Shown: one piece after another, positions 1 to 9,416 of the stretch
How the letters are laid out: every line of letters starts with the position of its first letter
Numbering within the stretch: position 1 is the stretch's first letter
Assembly (NCBI GenBank): GCA_035535015.1
Contig: DATLQU010000011.1
Location: forward strand, 1-64,000
Length of the DNA stretch: 64,000 bases
Direction: 5' to 3'
DNA from: Palsa-661 sp035535015
Lineage (GTDB): Bacteria; Actinomycetota; Acidimicrobiia; Acidimicrobiales; UBA8190
Notes under the pieces: model-generated
The model's input: the letters and a program-made list of their open reading frames with translations, nothing else
Database searches by the model: none
Told to the model about the DNA's origin: nothing
Translations under genes and position numbers: made by a program

Positions 1-1
1 C

Positions 2-439
2 GACATGACCAGGTTCCCCACCGCCGCCCACCTGGCATCGTGGGCGGGGATGTGTCCCGGTCAGCACGAGTCGGCCGGCAAGGCCCGTCACGGCACCGCC
101 CGTCACGGCAACTCCTGGCTGCAACGTCATCTCACCGTGGCGGCCATGTCCGCCGGACGGACCAAGGGCACCTACCTGAACGCCCAGTACCGCCGACTGG
201 CCGGCCGAAGAGGCAAGCTCCGGGCCCGCAAGGCCGTGGGACACACCCTGCTCGTCGGGATCTGGCACATCTTGCACGACGATGCCGAATGGGACGACCT
301 CGGTGACGACTACTTCGACCGGCGCCAATCACCCGAGCACCGGGCCCGCCGCAAGCTCACCGAGCGGCGCTCGCTCGGCTGGCAGGTCACGATCAACGAC
401 GACGGCACCACCACCCTCACCCCACCGGTGGCGGCGTGA
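2..439 (+). mobile_element. IS110-family transposase, C-terminal part
   Basis: This is the C-terminal end of an IS110/IS116/IS902-type (Transposase_20) transposase; the reading frame is open to the left edge, so the N-terminal DEDD catalytic half lies outside the window. The family signature is visible as WAGMCPGQHESAGK followed by HGNSWLQ and a basic helix. In known IS110 elements this domain carries a catalytic Ser and works with the N-terminal RuvC-like fold. No terminal inverted repeats are expected for this family and none are seen. It marks a mobile-element boundary next to the acyl-CoA dehydrogenase gene. Confidence 0.85.
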
Positions 440-950
440 CCCTGGGGGCTGCCACAGACTCTCTGTCAGGCTCACGGCCCAACCCCCTGGCGCGCCAAGG
501 GAGAATTTCGTCTCAGGACCCCGCGAGAACTCGACTGCGGACGATACCTCGGGGCCCATAATCGCGACGGCGATTCTGTCGCCCAAGACTGCCCCAGATC
601 GGGTCGGTGGTCATCATCTGCCGTCGCGGACGCTTGGTGCTGCCCATCGCCAGCGATGAAGGACGTAATAGACACGTTCGGCTTTGCCAGGTCCAGGGCG
701 CCAGTACATGGCCGGGCGTCGGTGGGAAAAGGGGTACGGGATCACCCTGATGTTCCGGCAAGGTGATCCCGACCGGGTAGGGAACCAGCTGGGATCACCC
801 GGTCCGGTGTAGGCAGGGAAGGCGGTCAGACCGTGTGGGAATGCCGAGATTGCTCGGGGTGCCAGAAAGGACCCGCTGACCCGCGCCGGGCGATATCCCT
901 CCGGGCCATGATTCTGGGCGGGTCGGTCCGCGGGGGAGCAGAATGGGGCC
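440..950. other. 511-bp gap with no convincing gene
   Basis: No ORF here has family features or a good ribosome binding site. The left part may belong to the non-coding end of the IS110 element. The right part carries a repeated GGGATCACC motif (listed separately). A purine-rich GGGGGAG at about 932-938 serves as the ribosome binding site of the next gene. Confidence 0.6.
737..799. promoter_or_regulatory. Inverted repeat plus third copy of GGGATCACC
   Basis: CGGGATCACC (737-746) and GGTGATCCCG (762-771) form a perfect 10-bp inverted repeat with a 15-nt spacer. A third copy GGGATCACC follows at 791-799. The cluster lies 150-215 bp upstream of the acyl-CoA dehydrogenase start and could be operator sites or a hairpin. 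No regulator is identified. Confidence 0.4.
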
Positions 951-2651
951 ATGACTGAGCAGCCTGGACGCGACGACCTCGCCCGATGGATGGAATCGCG
1001 TCCGACTAACTACTACGAGGCGACACCCAATCTGCGGTCGGTGCTCGACATCCGGGCCGGCGCCACGCGTACGTCCGCCATGGAACCTGGCCTTAAGGAC
1101 TTCGGCGGTGTGGTCGCCGAGGTCATCGATCCCGCCGTCGAGATCCTCGAAGGTCACCGCGAGCTGCCCGCCCACGTCCCCTATGACGGTATTGGCCGGC
1201 GGGTCGATCAGATCGAGTTCCACCCTGACTACCGGCGCGCCGGTCAGGCTGTGTGGTCGTCGGGGATCCTGTCGGTGAACCAGGGCGGCGGCGGCGCCTT
1301 CGAGCAAGCGGCCTTGTTCTACTTGTTGGCACAAGCGGGCGAAGGCGGTCACAGCTGCCCGGTCGTGTGCACCGCAGGTCTGGCGCGGGCGATCGAGCGC
1401 CGGGGTTCGCCCGAACTCAAGGCACGTTACCTGTCCGGCCTCTTCGAGGTCGACTACGACCGCTGCCTGCGGGGATCGCAATTCCTCACTGAGGTCCAGG
1501 GGGGCTCCGATGTGGGAGCCAATGTGGCGCGTGCCGTGCCTGACCCGACCGAGCCCGGCGCATGGCGGATCACCGGCGAGAAGTGGTTCTGCTCGGTGGC
1601 CGATGCCGACCTCTTCGCCGTGACCGCTCGCCCCGACGGCGCCAGTGAGGGCACCCACGGGCTGGGATGCTTTCTCGTGCCCCGGAGCCTCGATGGCGTC
1701 ACCCCCAACGGCTTTCGCATCCGGCGGTTAAAGGACAAGCTCGGGACGCGCTGTCTGGCGTCGGCAGAGATCGATTTTGACGGCGCCCTGGGCTGGCCCA
1801 TCGGTGGGGTCGAGGAGGGATTCCATGTCGCCGTGGAGGAGCTGCTCAACACCTCCCGGTGGCTGAACGCCGTGGGCTCGACCGGTCTCATGCGCCGCGC
1901 CTATCTGGAGGCCTCGACCTTCGCTCGCCACCGTCAGGCGTTCGGGAAGGCCGTCGGGTCGTTCCCAGCCGTGCGTGAGCAGTTGGCGGTGATGAAGGTC
2001 GAAGAGCAGGCCGCGCTGGCCTCGACCATGGCGCTCACCGGGCTGCTCGACCACCTCAATGGCGGTCAGGCTTCCGAACCGGAAATTGCCGTCTACCGGT
2101 TTCTGGTCAACGCCAACAAGTACCTCACCTCGATCACGGCCACCGATGTCGTGCACCGCGGGATCGAGGTGCTAGGCGGCAACGGCACGATCGAAGACTT
2201 CTCCCCGCTTCCTCGCCTCTATCGCGATGCCGTCGTGTTCGAGAGTTGGGAGGGCACCCACAATGTGCTGTGTGCCCAGGTGTACCGAGACTGCACGCGC
2301 CTCGGCCTCCTCGACCAGGTGCTGGCGTGGACCCGGAGCGAGCTGGCGACAGCCGGCGGGAACGACGGCGCGCCCGTCACCGCCGCACTGGATGCGCTTG
2401 AACCCCGCTTGAGACGCTCACTTGCGGACCCCGAACACGCGGCCTCCCATTTTCGTCGCCACCTCGACCACCTCACCCGCGTCATCCAGGCATCGTGCCT
2501 TCTCACGGAGGCGGCCAAAGGAGCCGACGTTCAGAAGAGCGCAGTGGTGGCGCTCTTCGTGCGTCGCCACCTCGCTCCGGAGCACCGTCCCGAAGATGAG
2601 CCAGGATGGAACGAGCTGGTGGGGGCGGTTGTCGGTGCCGACTTCCGGTGA
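951..2651 (+). CDS. Acyl-CoA dehydrogenase, AidB-like
   Basis: FAD-dependent acyl-CoA dehydrogenase family protein of 566 residues. Visible signatures are TEVQGGSD (about 180-187, FAD/substrate loop), RQAFGKAVGSFPAVRE (328-343), a GGNGTIEDFSPLPRLYRDA-type segment (409-427) and WEGTHN (433-438), which holds the expected catalytic Glu. The TEVQGGSD motif and the long C-terminal extension fit the AidB/IBR3-like branch better than short-chain dehydrogenases. The start is supported by GGGGGAG 12 bp upstream. It stands alone after an IS fragment, so its substrate cannot be read from context. AidB-like proteins can be either true fatty-acid enzymes or stress proteins; the choice is open here. Confidence 0.88.
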   Translation: MTEQPGRDDLARWMESRPTNYYEATPNLRSVLDIRAGATRTSAMEPGLKDFGGVVAEVIDPAVEILEGHRELPAHVPYDGIGRRVDQIEFHPDYRRAGQAVWSSGILSVNQGGGGAFEQAALFYLLAQAGEGGHSCPVVCTAGLARAIERRGSPELKARYLSGLFEVDYDRCLRGSQFLTEVQGGSDVGANVARAVPDPTEPGAWRITGEKWFCSVADADLFAVTARPDGASEGTHGLGCFLVPRSLDGVTPNGFRIRRLKDKLGTRCLASAEIDFDGALGWPIGGVEEGFHVAVEELLNTSRWLNAVGSTGLMRRAYLEASTFARHRQAFGKAVGSFPAVREQLAVMKVEEQAALASTMALTGLLDHLNGGQASEPEIAVYRFLVNANKYLTSITATDVVHRGIEVLGGNGTIEDFSPLPRLYRDAVVFESWEGTHNVLCAQVYRDCTRLGLLDQVLAWTRSELATAGGNDGAPVTAALDALEPRLRRSLADPEHAASHFRRHLDHLTRVIQASCLLTEAAKGADVQKSAVVALFVRRHLAPEHRPEDEPGWNELVGAVVGADFR

Positions 2652-3638
2652 TGTCTGCCAGACGCGGCACCGAGTCGTCCTATGTCGAGCCGGTCCTACG
2701 TGGGCGCGAACGTGTGTGAGATCGAACTCCTTTTCGCCGAAGCGTTGGTCGAAATCAGGTGCGTCGATGTCCTCCCTGCCGAAACGGCATAGGTCTCGGC
2801 AAGCAAACCAACGGGAGGAGCGAGTCTACGGGCGCCAAGGCGATTGCCTGTTCACTCACGCGACAACGCCCGTTTCCCCCTTTGAAGAAGTCGGGCGCTG
2901 CTTCTTCGTTGTCCCGCCTCAGACGGTGTGAACCGAGGCCCTCGGTGCGGCTCACGCGCCGTGATCTTTACAAGTGCACCCGGCATATGGGCGACTGTCG
3001 CCAGTTACTTCCGAGGGTCAGCCCGTCCGGGGGACGAAGTCACCCGAGGATCCAGCACCGGAGAGACGCTTTGTACAGACCCGACCAACCAGTTGCATCA
3101 CCTCCGTCGCCAGAATCACTCTGAATCCCTTCTGTGCCTCCGAATCCCGTCGCACAAGGGTCCAATGGCCCAAGTCGGCGGAAGCAACGGCTCCCACCAG
3201 ACCGCTTCCGATCGGGGGGTCTCGACGATCACTGCCGCTTCCGGGCGCATGGTCAGTTGGCGACGAAAGGCGGTGAAAGGAGAAGAGCGGCCCCCTGAGC
3301 CGCTCTTCAGAAACGTTCTCTGTCGCCTTCGCCATCCAGCCTTTGTGGCGAAACTCGGATCGCGTCCGAGACTCTCATTGGGACAGGGCGCGACGGCGAC
3401 GGGATGAGGCCTAAGTCCGATCTGCTACCAGCGGCGGCGGATCCGATTCGAACCCGAGACCTTGAGCAACAGGCCGAACCAGTTCGCTCGGCCCTGCCCG
3501 GCATCACCCAAGTCTCCCTATGCAAAGTCATCACGGGAACGGCGCGCAAGTGCCCGTGTTGTGTTCGGGGCGGAGCGAGGCCCTACCGGACTATGGCGTC
3601 CGCAAAGGCGTCACGGGAGTTGAAGCCGAGCGGGTCCG
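2652..3638. other. Nearly 1 kb without a recognisable gene
   Basis: Several short ORFs overlap in all frames, but none has a recognisable motif, a good start or coherent codon use. The stretch lies between two convergent genes. A strong hairpin (3282-3308) is the only clear structure. It may be decayed sequence next to the mobile element. Confidence 0.6.
3282..3308. terminator. Perfect 10-bp hairpin
   Basis: GAAGAGCGGC (3282-3291) and GCCGCTCTTC (3299-3308) pair perfectly around a 7-nt loop. It lies between convergent genes, so a bidirectional terminator is plausible, but no T-run follows on either strand. Confidence 0.45.
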
Positions 3639-4430
3639 TCAGCGGCGGTGGGTGGCGAGAAGCAGCATGAACCCGGTGAGCTGGCGATCGAGTATGTCGA
3701 AGCCTGCGTCAACCACGAGCCGTTCCATCTCGCCGGGGGCATAGACGCGTAGCCCAAGAGGCCGCGCGAGCGCGGCCATCGCCGCCCCGTCGACGTGAGG
3801 TTGTTGCGATGCCATCAGCGTGAGGTGTCCACCTGGCCTGAGCGCGGCGGCAATGCCGGCGAGGACGCGAGGCGGGTCTGAGAACAGGTAGAAGGCCCCA
3901 GCGCAGTTCGCCGCGTCGAGACTGCCGGGTTGCAGAGGGAGGCGGTGCGCATCGCCGCGCACGTAGCCGACTGTCGCCCTTGCGGCCTGACCATCGGCGA
4001 GGGCCTCGCGCAACATTGCGGTCGAGAAGTCGATCCCGAGCACCCGGCCGGAAGGAACGGCAGCGGCGATGGTCCTCGTGGTGTTGCCGGGTCCGCAGGC
4101 CAGGTCGAGGACGGTGGCGTCGGGTGCAGGATCGAGCCGATCGAGCGACCAGGCACGCTCAGCGTCGTGGCTCATGCCGGTGAGCAACCGGGTCAGGACC
4201 GGGCGCCAGGCCCGTTCGTACACTCGGGCGAGCAACCTGGACTCCATGATGCGGATGTTTGGTGTCTCAGCCTGGCCGGGCTCGGGCGGGACGAGGTCGG
4301 CGAGGCCTTCTGTCACCAGGTAGCGCGTGCCGCAGGCCGCGCAGGAGAGCGACCCGTCCTCGACTTGGGACAGTGGTCCGTGACACAGCGGACAGCCGAG
4401 AACGTCCGCGAAGGCGTCCGCCGCGGACAA
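3639..4430 (-). CDS. Trm112-like Zn domain plus SAM methyltransferase
   Basis: Class I S-adenosylmethionine-dependent methyltransferase. An N-terminal zinc-ribbon (CPLCHGPL, then CAACGTRY; four Cys) is followed by a linker and the SAM-binding motif VLDLACGPGNTTR, an acidic motif I/II loop (GIDFS), a GDAHRLPL segment and LRPGGHLTLM. The layout resembles RlmA-type or small-molecule methyltransferases with an N-terminal Cys4 domain. The frame stays open upstream to 5075, but that extension is Arg/Pro-rich, resembles no family and faces a P450 remnant on the other strand. I therefore prefer the TTG at 4430, just before the zinc domain. The start is uncertain; the substrate is unknown. Confidence 0.78.
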   Translation of the reverse strand: MSAADAFADVLGCPLCHGPLSQVEDGSLSCAACGTRYLVTEGLADLVPPEPGQAETPNIRIMESRLLARVYERAWRPVLTRLLTGMSHDAERAWSLDRLDPAPDATVLDLACGPGNTTRTIAAAVPSGRVLGIDFSTAMLREALADGQAARATVGYVRGDAHRLPLQPGSLDAANCAGAFYLFSDPPRVLAGIAAALRPGGHLTLMASQQPHVDGAAMAALARPLGLRVYAPGEMERLVVDAGFDILDRQLTGFMLLLATHRR

Positions 4431-4799
4431 GATCAGGACCCCGTGGCGTGTCTCACGTCCCCATTCTGTCTTCTTGGCGTGGACTACACCGCCTGCTTGT
4501 GAGGGCGAGGATGTGCGGCCGCACCATATGAGCGCCACTGATGGCAAGGCTGGGCGGCAATGCCTGTGCCGGGTCCTTTTCGGGGCGTCGGAGGGGGTGG
4601 CCGAGCCCGTCCGAGGGTATCGCTCCCAGCCGTCGTTACCGGGCGGTCCGGCAATCGTTCGGCTGGGTTCGGGAACCGGGCCTGGCGACGCGGGTCCAGG
4701 ACCTACCTCGTGGCGCCAAGGGTGACATTGCCCGACAGTCCCGAAGCGTGGGAACGTCTCGGGATTCGCGCGGAGTGACTCGAGGTACGGGAGAGTGGG

Positions 4800-5080
4800 A
4801 TGACCGGCCGATCGGTAGACCTGTACCAACTGCGCGGAGGCGAGCTCTGGCGCGATCCCTGGCCCTCTTATCGCAGCTTCGCGACGAGGCACCGGGCCTC
4901 CTGGCGGATCACGAGAGCCACGGCGAGTTCTGGGTGCTGTCACGTTTCGACGATGTATTCGAGGCCGTCCGCGACACGGGGACCTACTCCTGGGCCCAGG
5001 GCCGCAGACCGGACGCCGACGCCATGGCGATATTCGAGGGCCATGCTGCGCCATCGTGATGATGGACTTCGCCACCGGTG
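4800..5080 (+). pseudogene. Cytochrome P450 N-terminal remnant
   Basis: The N-terminus of a bacterial cytochrome P450 is spread over different frames. The ATG at 4800 gives LWRDPWPSYRS; after about 4872 homology continues in another frame as LRDEAPGLL, then EFWVLSRFDDVFEAVRDTG and YSWAQG. Near 5050 the frame changes again (IVMMD, as in the usual IVMMDPPRH region) and then homology is lost. The heme-binding Cys domain is absent. At least one single-base loss (about 4872-4876) plus a large 3' deletion make this a dead gene. Confidence 0.75.
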
Positions 5081-5212
5081 ATTGAGAACGACCTCTCGGT
5101 GCGGGCTGGAATGATGCGAACCCGTCGTCCGCTGCTTGGATGCAAACCGCTCAGATGGTGGTAGTGGCGCCGTTGATTCGGTCCGCCGGACGGTCGGATG
5201 GTGGGTGGCGGT

Positions 5213-6382
5213 TCAGCTTGTGAACGGGGAGAGGGAACTGCCGACCACCCAGGTGCTGAAGTACTGGTTGTTGGCTCCGTAGGCCATGCCCAGCGCCACC
5301 CGGGCCCCTTCCACCTGGTGCTCGCCGGCGGCGCCCCGCACCTGATTGGCGGCCTCGGCGAAGCGGAGCAACCCAGAGGCGCCGATGGGGTTGCTCGACA
5401 GCACGCCGCCAGAGGCGTTGATAGGTAACGATCCGCCGAGTTCGGTGGTGCCGTCATCGACCAACCGCCAGCCCTCCCGCTCTTCGGCGAAGCCGAAGGC
5501 TTCCAACCAGATGGGCTCGTACCAGGAAAAGGGCACATACAGTTCGGCCATGTCCACCTGGCGACGGGGATCGGTGATTCCGGCCTGGGCGTAGACATCC
5601 TCCGCACATTGGACCGCGGCCGCAGGACGCACAGGGTCGCGGCCCGGGAAGCTCGACGGCTCGGAGCGAGACGACGCTCCCAGGATCCAGGCCGGCGGAC
5701 GTCCGGCCGCCGCCGCGGCCTTGCCCCCAGCTTCATCGGTCAGAACCACCGCACAGGCGCCGTCTGACGAGGGGCACGACTCGAGGAACCGGGTCGGCTC
5801 CCACATCATGGGCGAGGCTTTGACCTTCTCGATAGAGATGTCCTCGATCCGAAGGTGGGCGTAGGGGTTCTTCAGTGCATTGAGACGGTCCTTCACCGCG
5901 ACCTTCCAACCGATGTGCTCGGGAGCGCCGCTGCGTTGGATGTAGGCCCGGATGAAGGGGGCGAAGGCTCCGCCGGCACCGAGTGACGCACCTCGCCCAC
6001 TTCCGAGGGCAAACTGGGCGTTGCCCTCCGACTGCTTCTCGAAGGCGACGGCAAGAACGGCGCGGTGCTTGCCCGCTTGGACGTGGGATGCCGCGACGAT
6101 GGCGGTTGTCCCACCCACAGAGCCGGCGGTGTGCACCCGGAACATGGGCTTGCCCACCGCGCCCAGGGCGTCGGAGAGGTAGAGCTCGGGCTTCATGACC
6201 CCCTCGAAGAGGTCGGGGGCCTTGCCGAGGATCACAGCCTCGATGTCGGCCAGAGTCATGTGCGCATCCTCGAGGGCACGGAAGACTGCCTCGCGCACGA
6301 GGCCGCCGAAGGAGACGTCGAGGCGCCGGGACTTGTGGTGTGTTTGTCCCACGCCGACGACAGCACACGGCGTGGCGCTCAT
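5213..6382 (-). CDS. Thiolase-like protein (Ltp/SCPx type), Cys-less
   Basis: Thiolase-superfamily protein of 389 residues, start set at ATG 6382, which overlaps the stop of the upstream gene (ATGA). It begins CAVVGVGQT, the usual lipid-transfer-type thiolase start. The C-terminal signature is NASGGVLSSNPIGASG, where true thiolases have GGxxxxGHP. The N-terminal nucleophile region reads VHTAGSVGG and has no Cys. Lack of both Cys and the GHP His fits the non-thiolytic members, such as Ltp2-type retro-aldolases of sterol side-chain degradation, better than an acetyl-CoA acetyltransferase. It is the third gene of a tightly overlapping operon with another thiolase-like protein and a DUF35 OB-fold protein, a known partner type for such enzymes. 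Confidence 0.85.
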   Translation of the reverse strand: MSATPCAVVGVGQTHHKSRRLDVSFGGLVREAVFRALEDAHMTLADIEAVILGKAPDLFEGVMKPELYLSDALGAVGKPMFRVHTAGSVGGTTAIVAASHVQAGKHRAVLAVAFEKQSEGNAQFALGSGRGASLGAGGAFAPFIRAYIQRSGAPEHIGWKVAVKDRLNALKNPYAHLRIEDISIEKVKASPMMWEPTRFLESCPSSDGACAVVLTDEAGGKAAAAAGRPPAWILGASSRSEPSSFPGRDPVRPAAAVQCAEDVYAQAGITDPRRQVDMAELYVPFSWYEPIWLEAFGFAEEREGWRLVDDGTTELGGSLPINASGGVLSSNPIGASGLLRFAEAANQVRGAAGEHQVEGARVALGMAYGANNQYFSTWVVGSSLSPFTS

Positions 6383-7425
6383 GACGGCCCCTCCAGTATG
6401 CAGATGAGATTCTGCTGCAGACACGGTCCCGATGTCGCGTGAGCCAGGGCGCGGTTGCCCCCTCGGAAGATGTGGTTGGCGGCATAGCCGATACGACAGA
6501 GGCCCGTCGCCATGATCGGGTTGGACCGCAGGGCGCCGCCCGAAGCGTTCACCACCACATTGCCGTCCAATTCGAGGACCTTTCGCAGGAGCAGCTCTTC
6601 GTGGCTGAATGCCGCCTGCAACTCAGCGACCTCGATCGGAGCATCCCCGAGGCCGGCTGCCTGTGCTGCGATCCGGGTGGACGGAGAGTCGTCCAGCGCC
6701 CGGAACGACGGATTGTGGCACTCGGTGCGGTGGTCAAGGCCGGTGATGAAGGCCGGCCGCTCGACCAGTTGACGAGCCCGCGTGCCGGTGGCCAGCACCA
6801 TCGCTGCCGCACCGTCGGTGATCGGCGGTACGTCATGGCGGTGCAACGGCTCCCGGAGGTAGTCCGTGGCCAGCAAGGCGTCAACGTCGCCCTTGCCCCG
6901 AGCACGCACTGCGGTCTCGGCCATCGATCGTTCGTCGGCCACACCGGCGGAAATCACGGCCCGGGCCTGAAGCGCGGCGAACGTGAGAGGATCGATGCCC
7001 AAGGGTGCGAGGAAGTAGGGGTCCATCTCCATCGGGTAGATCAGAGTCGGGTCACCCGTCGACGAGCGGCCAGAGCCGGTGACCAGGGCGATCTCGATAT
7101 CGCCCTCCTGAAGACGGAGCCAGGCCTCATACAGGGCCCAGGCCCCGTCCATTTCCACGTGGGAGTCCCGTTTGGGTGGCCAGGCCCCGATGGCATCCAG
7201 ATTGGTCACGAAGGAGAAAGCCTGGCCAGTGATGTAGTCGCAGCTGCCGAGACACGTGAAGTCAATGTCGGCTCTGGTCAGATCGACCTGTGCGAGGGCG
7301 TCGGTGATGACCTCCATCAGCAGTTGCGTTTCGGACTTGTCCGTGTGGCGGACCATTTCCGTCTGGGCCCACCCAACGACGGCGATGTCCCGAGAGACAG
7401 CATTCCCCGGCGTCTGAGCACTCAT
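6379..7425 (-). CDS. Second thiolase-like protein, Cys-less
   Basis: Thiolase-superfamily protein of 348 residues. The start is ATG 7425, overlapping the upstream stop by one base (TGATG). It begins DIAVVGWAQTEM. The position of the nucleophilic Cys reads HVEMDGAWALYEA with no Cys, and the C-terminal loop is NASGGALRSNPIMATG rather than GGxxxxGHP. With the downstream paralogue and the upstream DUF35 protein it likely forms a heteromeric complex acting on a CoA thioester, such as an aldolase or lyase. The substrate (sterol side chain or other acyl-CoA) is not evident from the sequence. Confidence 0.84.
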   Translation of the reverse strand: MSAQTPGNAVSRDIAVVGWAQTEMVRHTDKSETQLLMEVITDALAQVDLTRADIDFTCLGSCDYITGQAFSFVTNLDAIGAWPPKRDSHVEMDGAWALYEAWLRLQEGDIEIALVTGSGRSSTGDPTLIYPMEMDPYFLAPLGIDPLTFAALQARAVISAGVADERSMAETAVRARGKGDVDALLATDYLREPLHRHDVPPITDGAAAMVLATGTRARQLVERPAFITGLDHRTECHNPSFRALDDSPSTRIAAQAAGLGDAPIEVAELQAAFSHEELLLRKVLELDGNVVVNASGGALRSNPIMATGLCRIGYAANHIFRGGNRALAHATSGPCLQQNLICILEGPS

Positions 7426-8411
7426 CAGAAGATCCGGTTGACTAGATCGGGGTCGATGACATCGGGCTCTCCGGTGGGCATCCAACCCACCAGGGAGCCC
7501 CAGGCACCGCCCATGCCACCCCCCTGATCAAGCTCTTCAGCCGGTGAGGCCCAGACCGCGGCGACCCGTTGTCCGACCCGCACCTCGTCGGCTGGCAGTT
7601 CGATCACGGGTTGGTAACCGACGACAACATCCGTGCCATCGAGAAGGACAAAGGCTCGGACGAAAGGTTCGGTTTCGGTTTGGCCCGGATACGGGACGGG
7701 AGTGACGATGGCGAAATTCGTGATGGTGCCTACGCTCGGCAGGTCGACCTCGCACTCGGGGCTGAGTTCGACGGCATCGATCGGACAGTAGCCTCGGCCG
7801 CCGGCGTACACCCGGTCACACCTGGGACAACGCAGACCAAGTATGCGGTGATCTCGGGAGGCGAGGACGGTTCGATCAGTGGCGGCCGGGACGGGGTTCC
7901 GGTAGGTGATCGACGCGTTGTAATCCATGCGTTGAACCGGTTCCGGGGCACTGCCGGTATCCTCCCCGTCGGTCTCCGCGACCTCGCCGATGACGAAGCA
8001 TACGATGTCGTCAATACGACCGACCCGGGTGCCTCTCCAGCGGGGGGCTACCCGGAGTCCCTCGAACATCCTTCCTGACGACCCAGCGTCGACGGCGTGC
8101 AAGAGGGGTGTGGTCGCCCCGTCGAGGAGAATGAAGGCGAAGGCGAAGGCGTGGTGCAGCGGATGCTGCACCGACGGGGTCGGTACCCACGTCCATGACT
8201 CGACGGTGCCGATAGGGCCGACTTCCACAAAATCGTGGGCGAGCTCGGAACCGGTGGTCGGATTCCATTCCATGGGCGGTACCAGGACGTCTTGGCCGTG
8301 ACGGATCCCGAGGATCCGCTTCTCCGTCAATGCCGTCATGAAGGCACCGACCACCGGTCCCAGCGACCGTTTGTACGGGAATGCGATGGTGCTTTCGACG
8401 AAACGAGCCAT
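7425..8411 (-). CDS. Double OB-fold DUF35 protein, one zinc ribbon
   Basis: A 328-residue protein with two DUF35-type OB folds. The first (about 1-145) lacks a zinc ribbon. The second has CPRCDRVYAGGRGYCP (around 195-215) followed by the OB strand pattern GTITNFAIV and FVLLDG. DUF35 proteins act as acyl-CoA-binding or scaffold subunits for thiolase-like enzymes, as ChsH2 does for Ltp2 in steroid side-chain breakdown. It is first in the operon, with overlapping stops and starts to two thiolase-like genes. GGGGAG just upstream of ATG 8411 supports the start. Confidence 0.85.
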   Translation of the reverse strand: MARFVESTIAFPYKRSLGPVVGAFMTALTEKRILGIRHGQDVLVPPMEWNPTTGSELAHDFVEVGPIGTVESWTWVPTPSVQHPLHHAFAFAFILLDGATTPLLHAVDAGSSGRMFEGLRVAPRWRGTRVGRIDDIVCFVIGEVAETDGEDTGSAPEPVQRMDYNASITYRNPVPAATDRTVLASRDHRILGLRCPRCDRVYAGGRGYCPIDAVELSPECEVDLPSVGTITNFAIVTPVPYPGQTETEPFVRAFVLLDGTDVVVGYQPVIELPADEVRVGQRVAAVWASPAEELDQGGGMGGAWGSLVGWMPTGEPDVIDPDLVNRIF

Positions 8412-8624
8412 GGACTCCCCAGTTCCGGAACTTCAACTACCGAGAAGCCCGGATGGTAGCCCTGACATGACAATGACGGCCACACAGACCGCCGCCGGCC
8501 CAGGCGCGGTCCACTCGGTCATGTGACCGGCGGGACGCATCGATGTCCGGGGGCAGACCGATCGCACGTTCTGCCAGGATGGTTGCTCGGAGCAAGGGCC
8601 TTCCACTCTTCATCAACGTCCAAA

Positions 8625-9416
8625 CTACGTAAGCTCGTCCTGCAGCGTCGTAGCGTTCTCGGCCAAGAACGTGAGGGCTTCGTCCATTCCGGCGACGTGG
8701 CCTTGTTGAATCAGGTTCTGGTAGGCCTGGTCACCTTCGGCCGCCTTTCGAATCATGACCTCGCGGTTGTAGGTAATCCGCGCCTTCACGGTGTCCATGA
8801 AACCGGTGCGATCACGAAGACCATAGGCGTCGAGCAACAGGCGGAGTCTGCGACGGCGGTCCGGTGGCTGTGACCACCCCAAGAAGCGAGTGACAAGCGG
8901 TCCGTGGAGCGGGACCCACTGCCACGCCACGAACGCCAACTCGGAGGATGCACTCCCGGGGCCGGCAAGGTCCCAGTCGATGATCCCCGGCAAGCGCCCA
9001 TGGGTCTGAATGATGTTGTAGGGGGCGAGGTCGTTGTGGCAGACCAATTCTGCTTCACCGAGGCTGGCGGTGGCTGATTGCCACGATGCCGGCGCCTCGG
9101 GTCGAAAATCGAACACGGCGCGGTGAAGGCGGTCGGTCGCCTTTGCCACCTGCCGCAGGAGGCCTTCGTCACGGATCGGGTCCGGCCAGGGAAAGGACCA
9201 ACCCACCGTGGCGCCAGGGATATACGAGAGGACTTCGCGGCCTGAATCATCAAAGCCAAGAGGTTCTGGGGCGAGGTCGAAGCCCCGGTCACTGATATGC
9301 CGAAGCAGGGCGTGGAAGGTTGGAGTCCACGGTGCCGCGGGCCTGCGCACCGTCATGCCGACGCGGACGACGGCGTTTAGGGTGCCGCCGGTGAGAGGGA
9401 TCTCCCGGTCGATCAC
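8625..9416 (-). CDS. APH/choline-kinase-family phosphotransferase
   Basis: A 263-residue aminoglycoside-phosphotransferase-fold protein. It shows the catalytic loop CHNDLAPYN (His-x-Asp-x4-Asn, around 147-155) and the metal-binding loop IIDWDLAGPG. An N-terminal beta sheet with VLSYIPG matches the hinge of this fold. The start codon is GTG and has no strong ribosome binding site. It is a single gene between the thiolase operon and the GYW-repeat gene. The substrate cannot be assigned; calling it a resistance gene would be unsupported. Confidence 0.85.
   Translation of the reverse strand: MIDREIPLTGGTLNAVVRVGMTVRRPAAPWTPTFHALLRHISDRGFDLAPEPLGFDDSGREVLSYIPGATVGWSFPWPDPIRDEGLLRQVAKATDRLHRAVFDFRPEAPASWQSATASLGEAELVCHNDLAPYNIIQTHGRLPGIIDWDLAGPGSASSELAFVAWQWVPLHGPLVTRFLGWSQPPDRRRRLRLLLDAYGLRDRTGFMDTVKARITYNREVMIRKAAEGDQAYQNLIQQGHVAGMDEALTFLAENATTLQDELT

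Noticed and set aside
3431..3480. tRNA-like TTCGAATC stretch on the minus strand
   Set aside because: GGTTCGAATC resembles a T loop, but the flanking bases do not pair as a T stem and no acceptor or anticodon arm can be folded.
4431..5075. N-terminal extension of the methyltransferase frame
   Set aside because: It overlaps the P450 remnant on the other strand, is low-complexity and precedes the natural start of the zinc domain.
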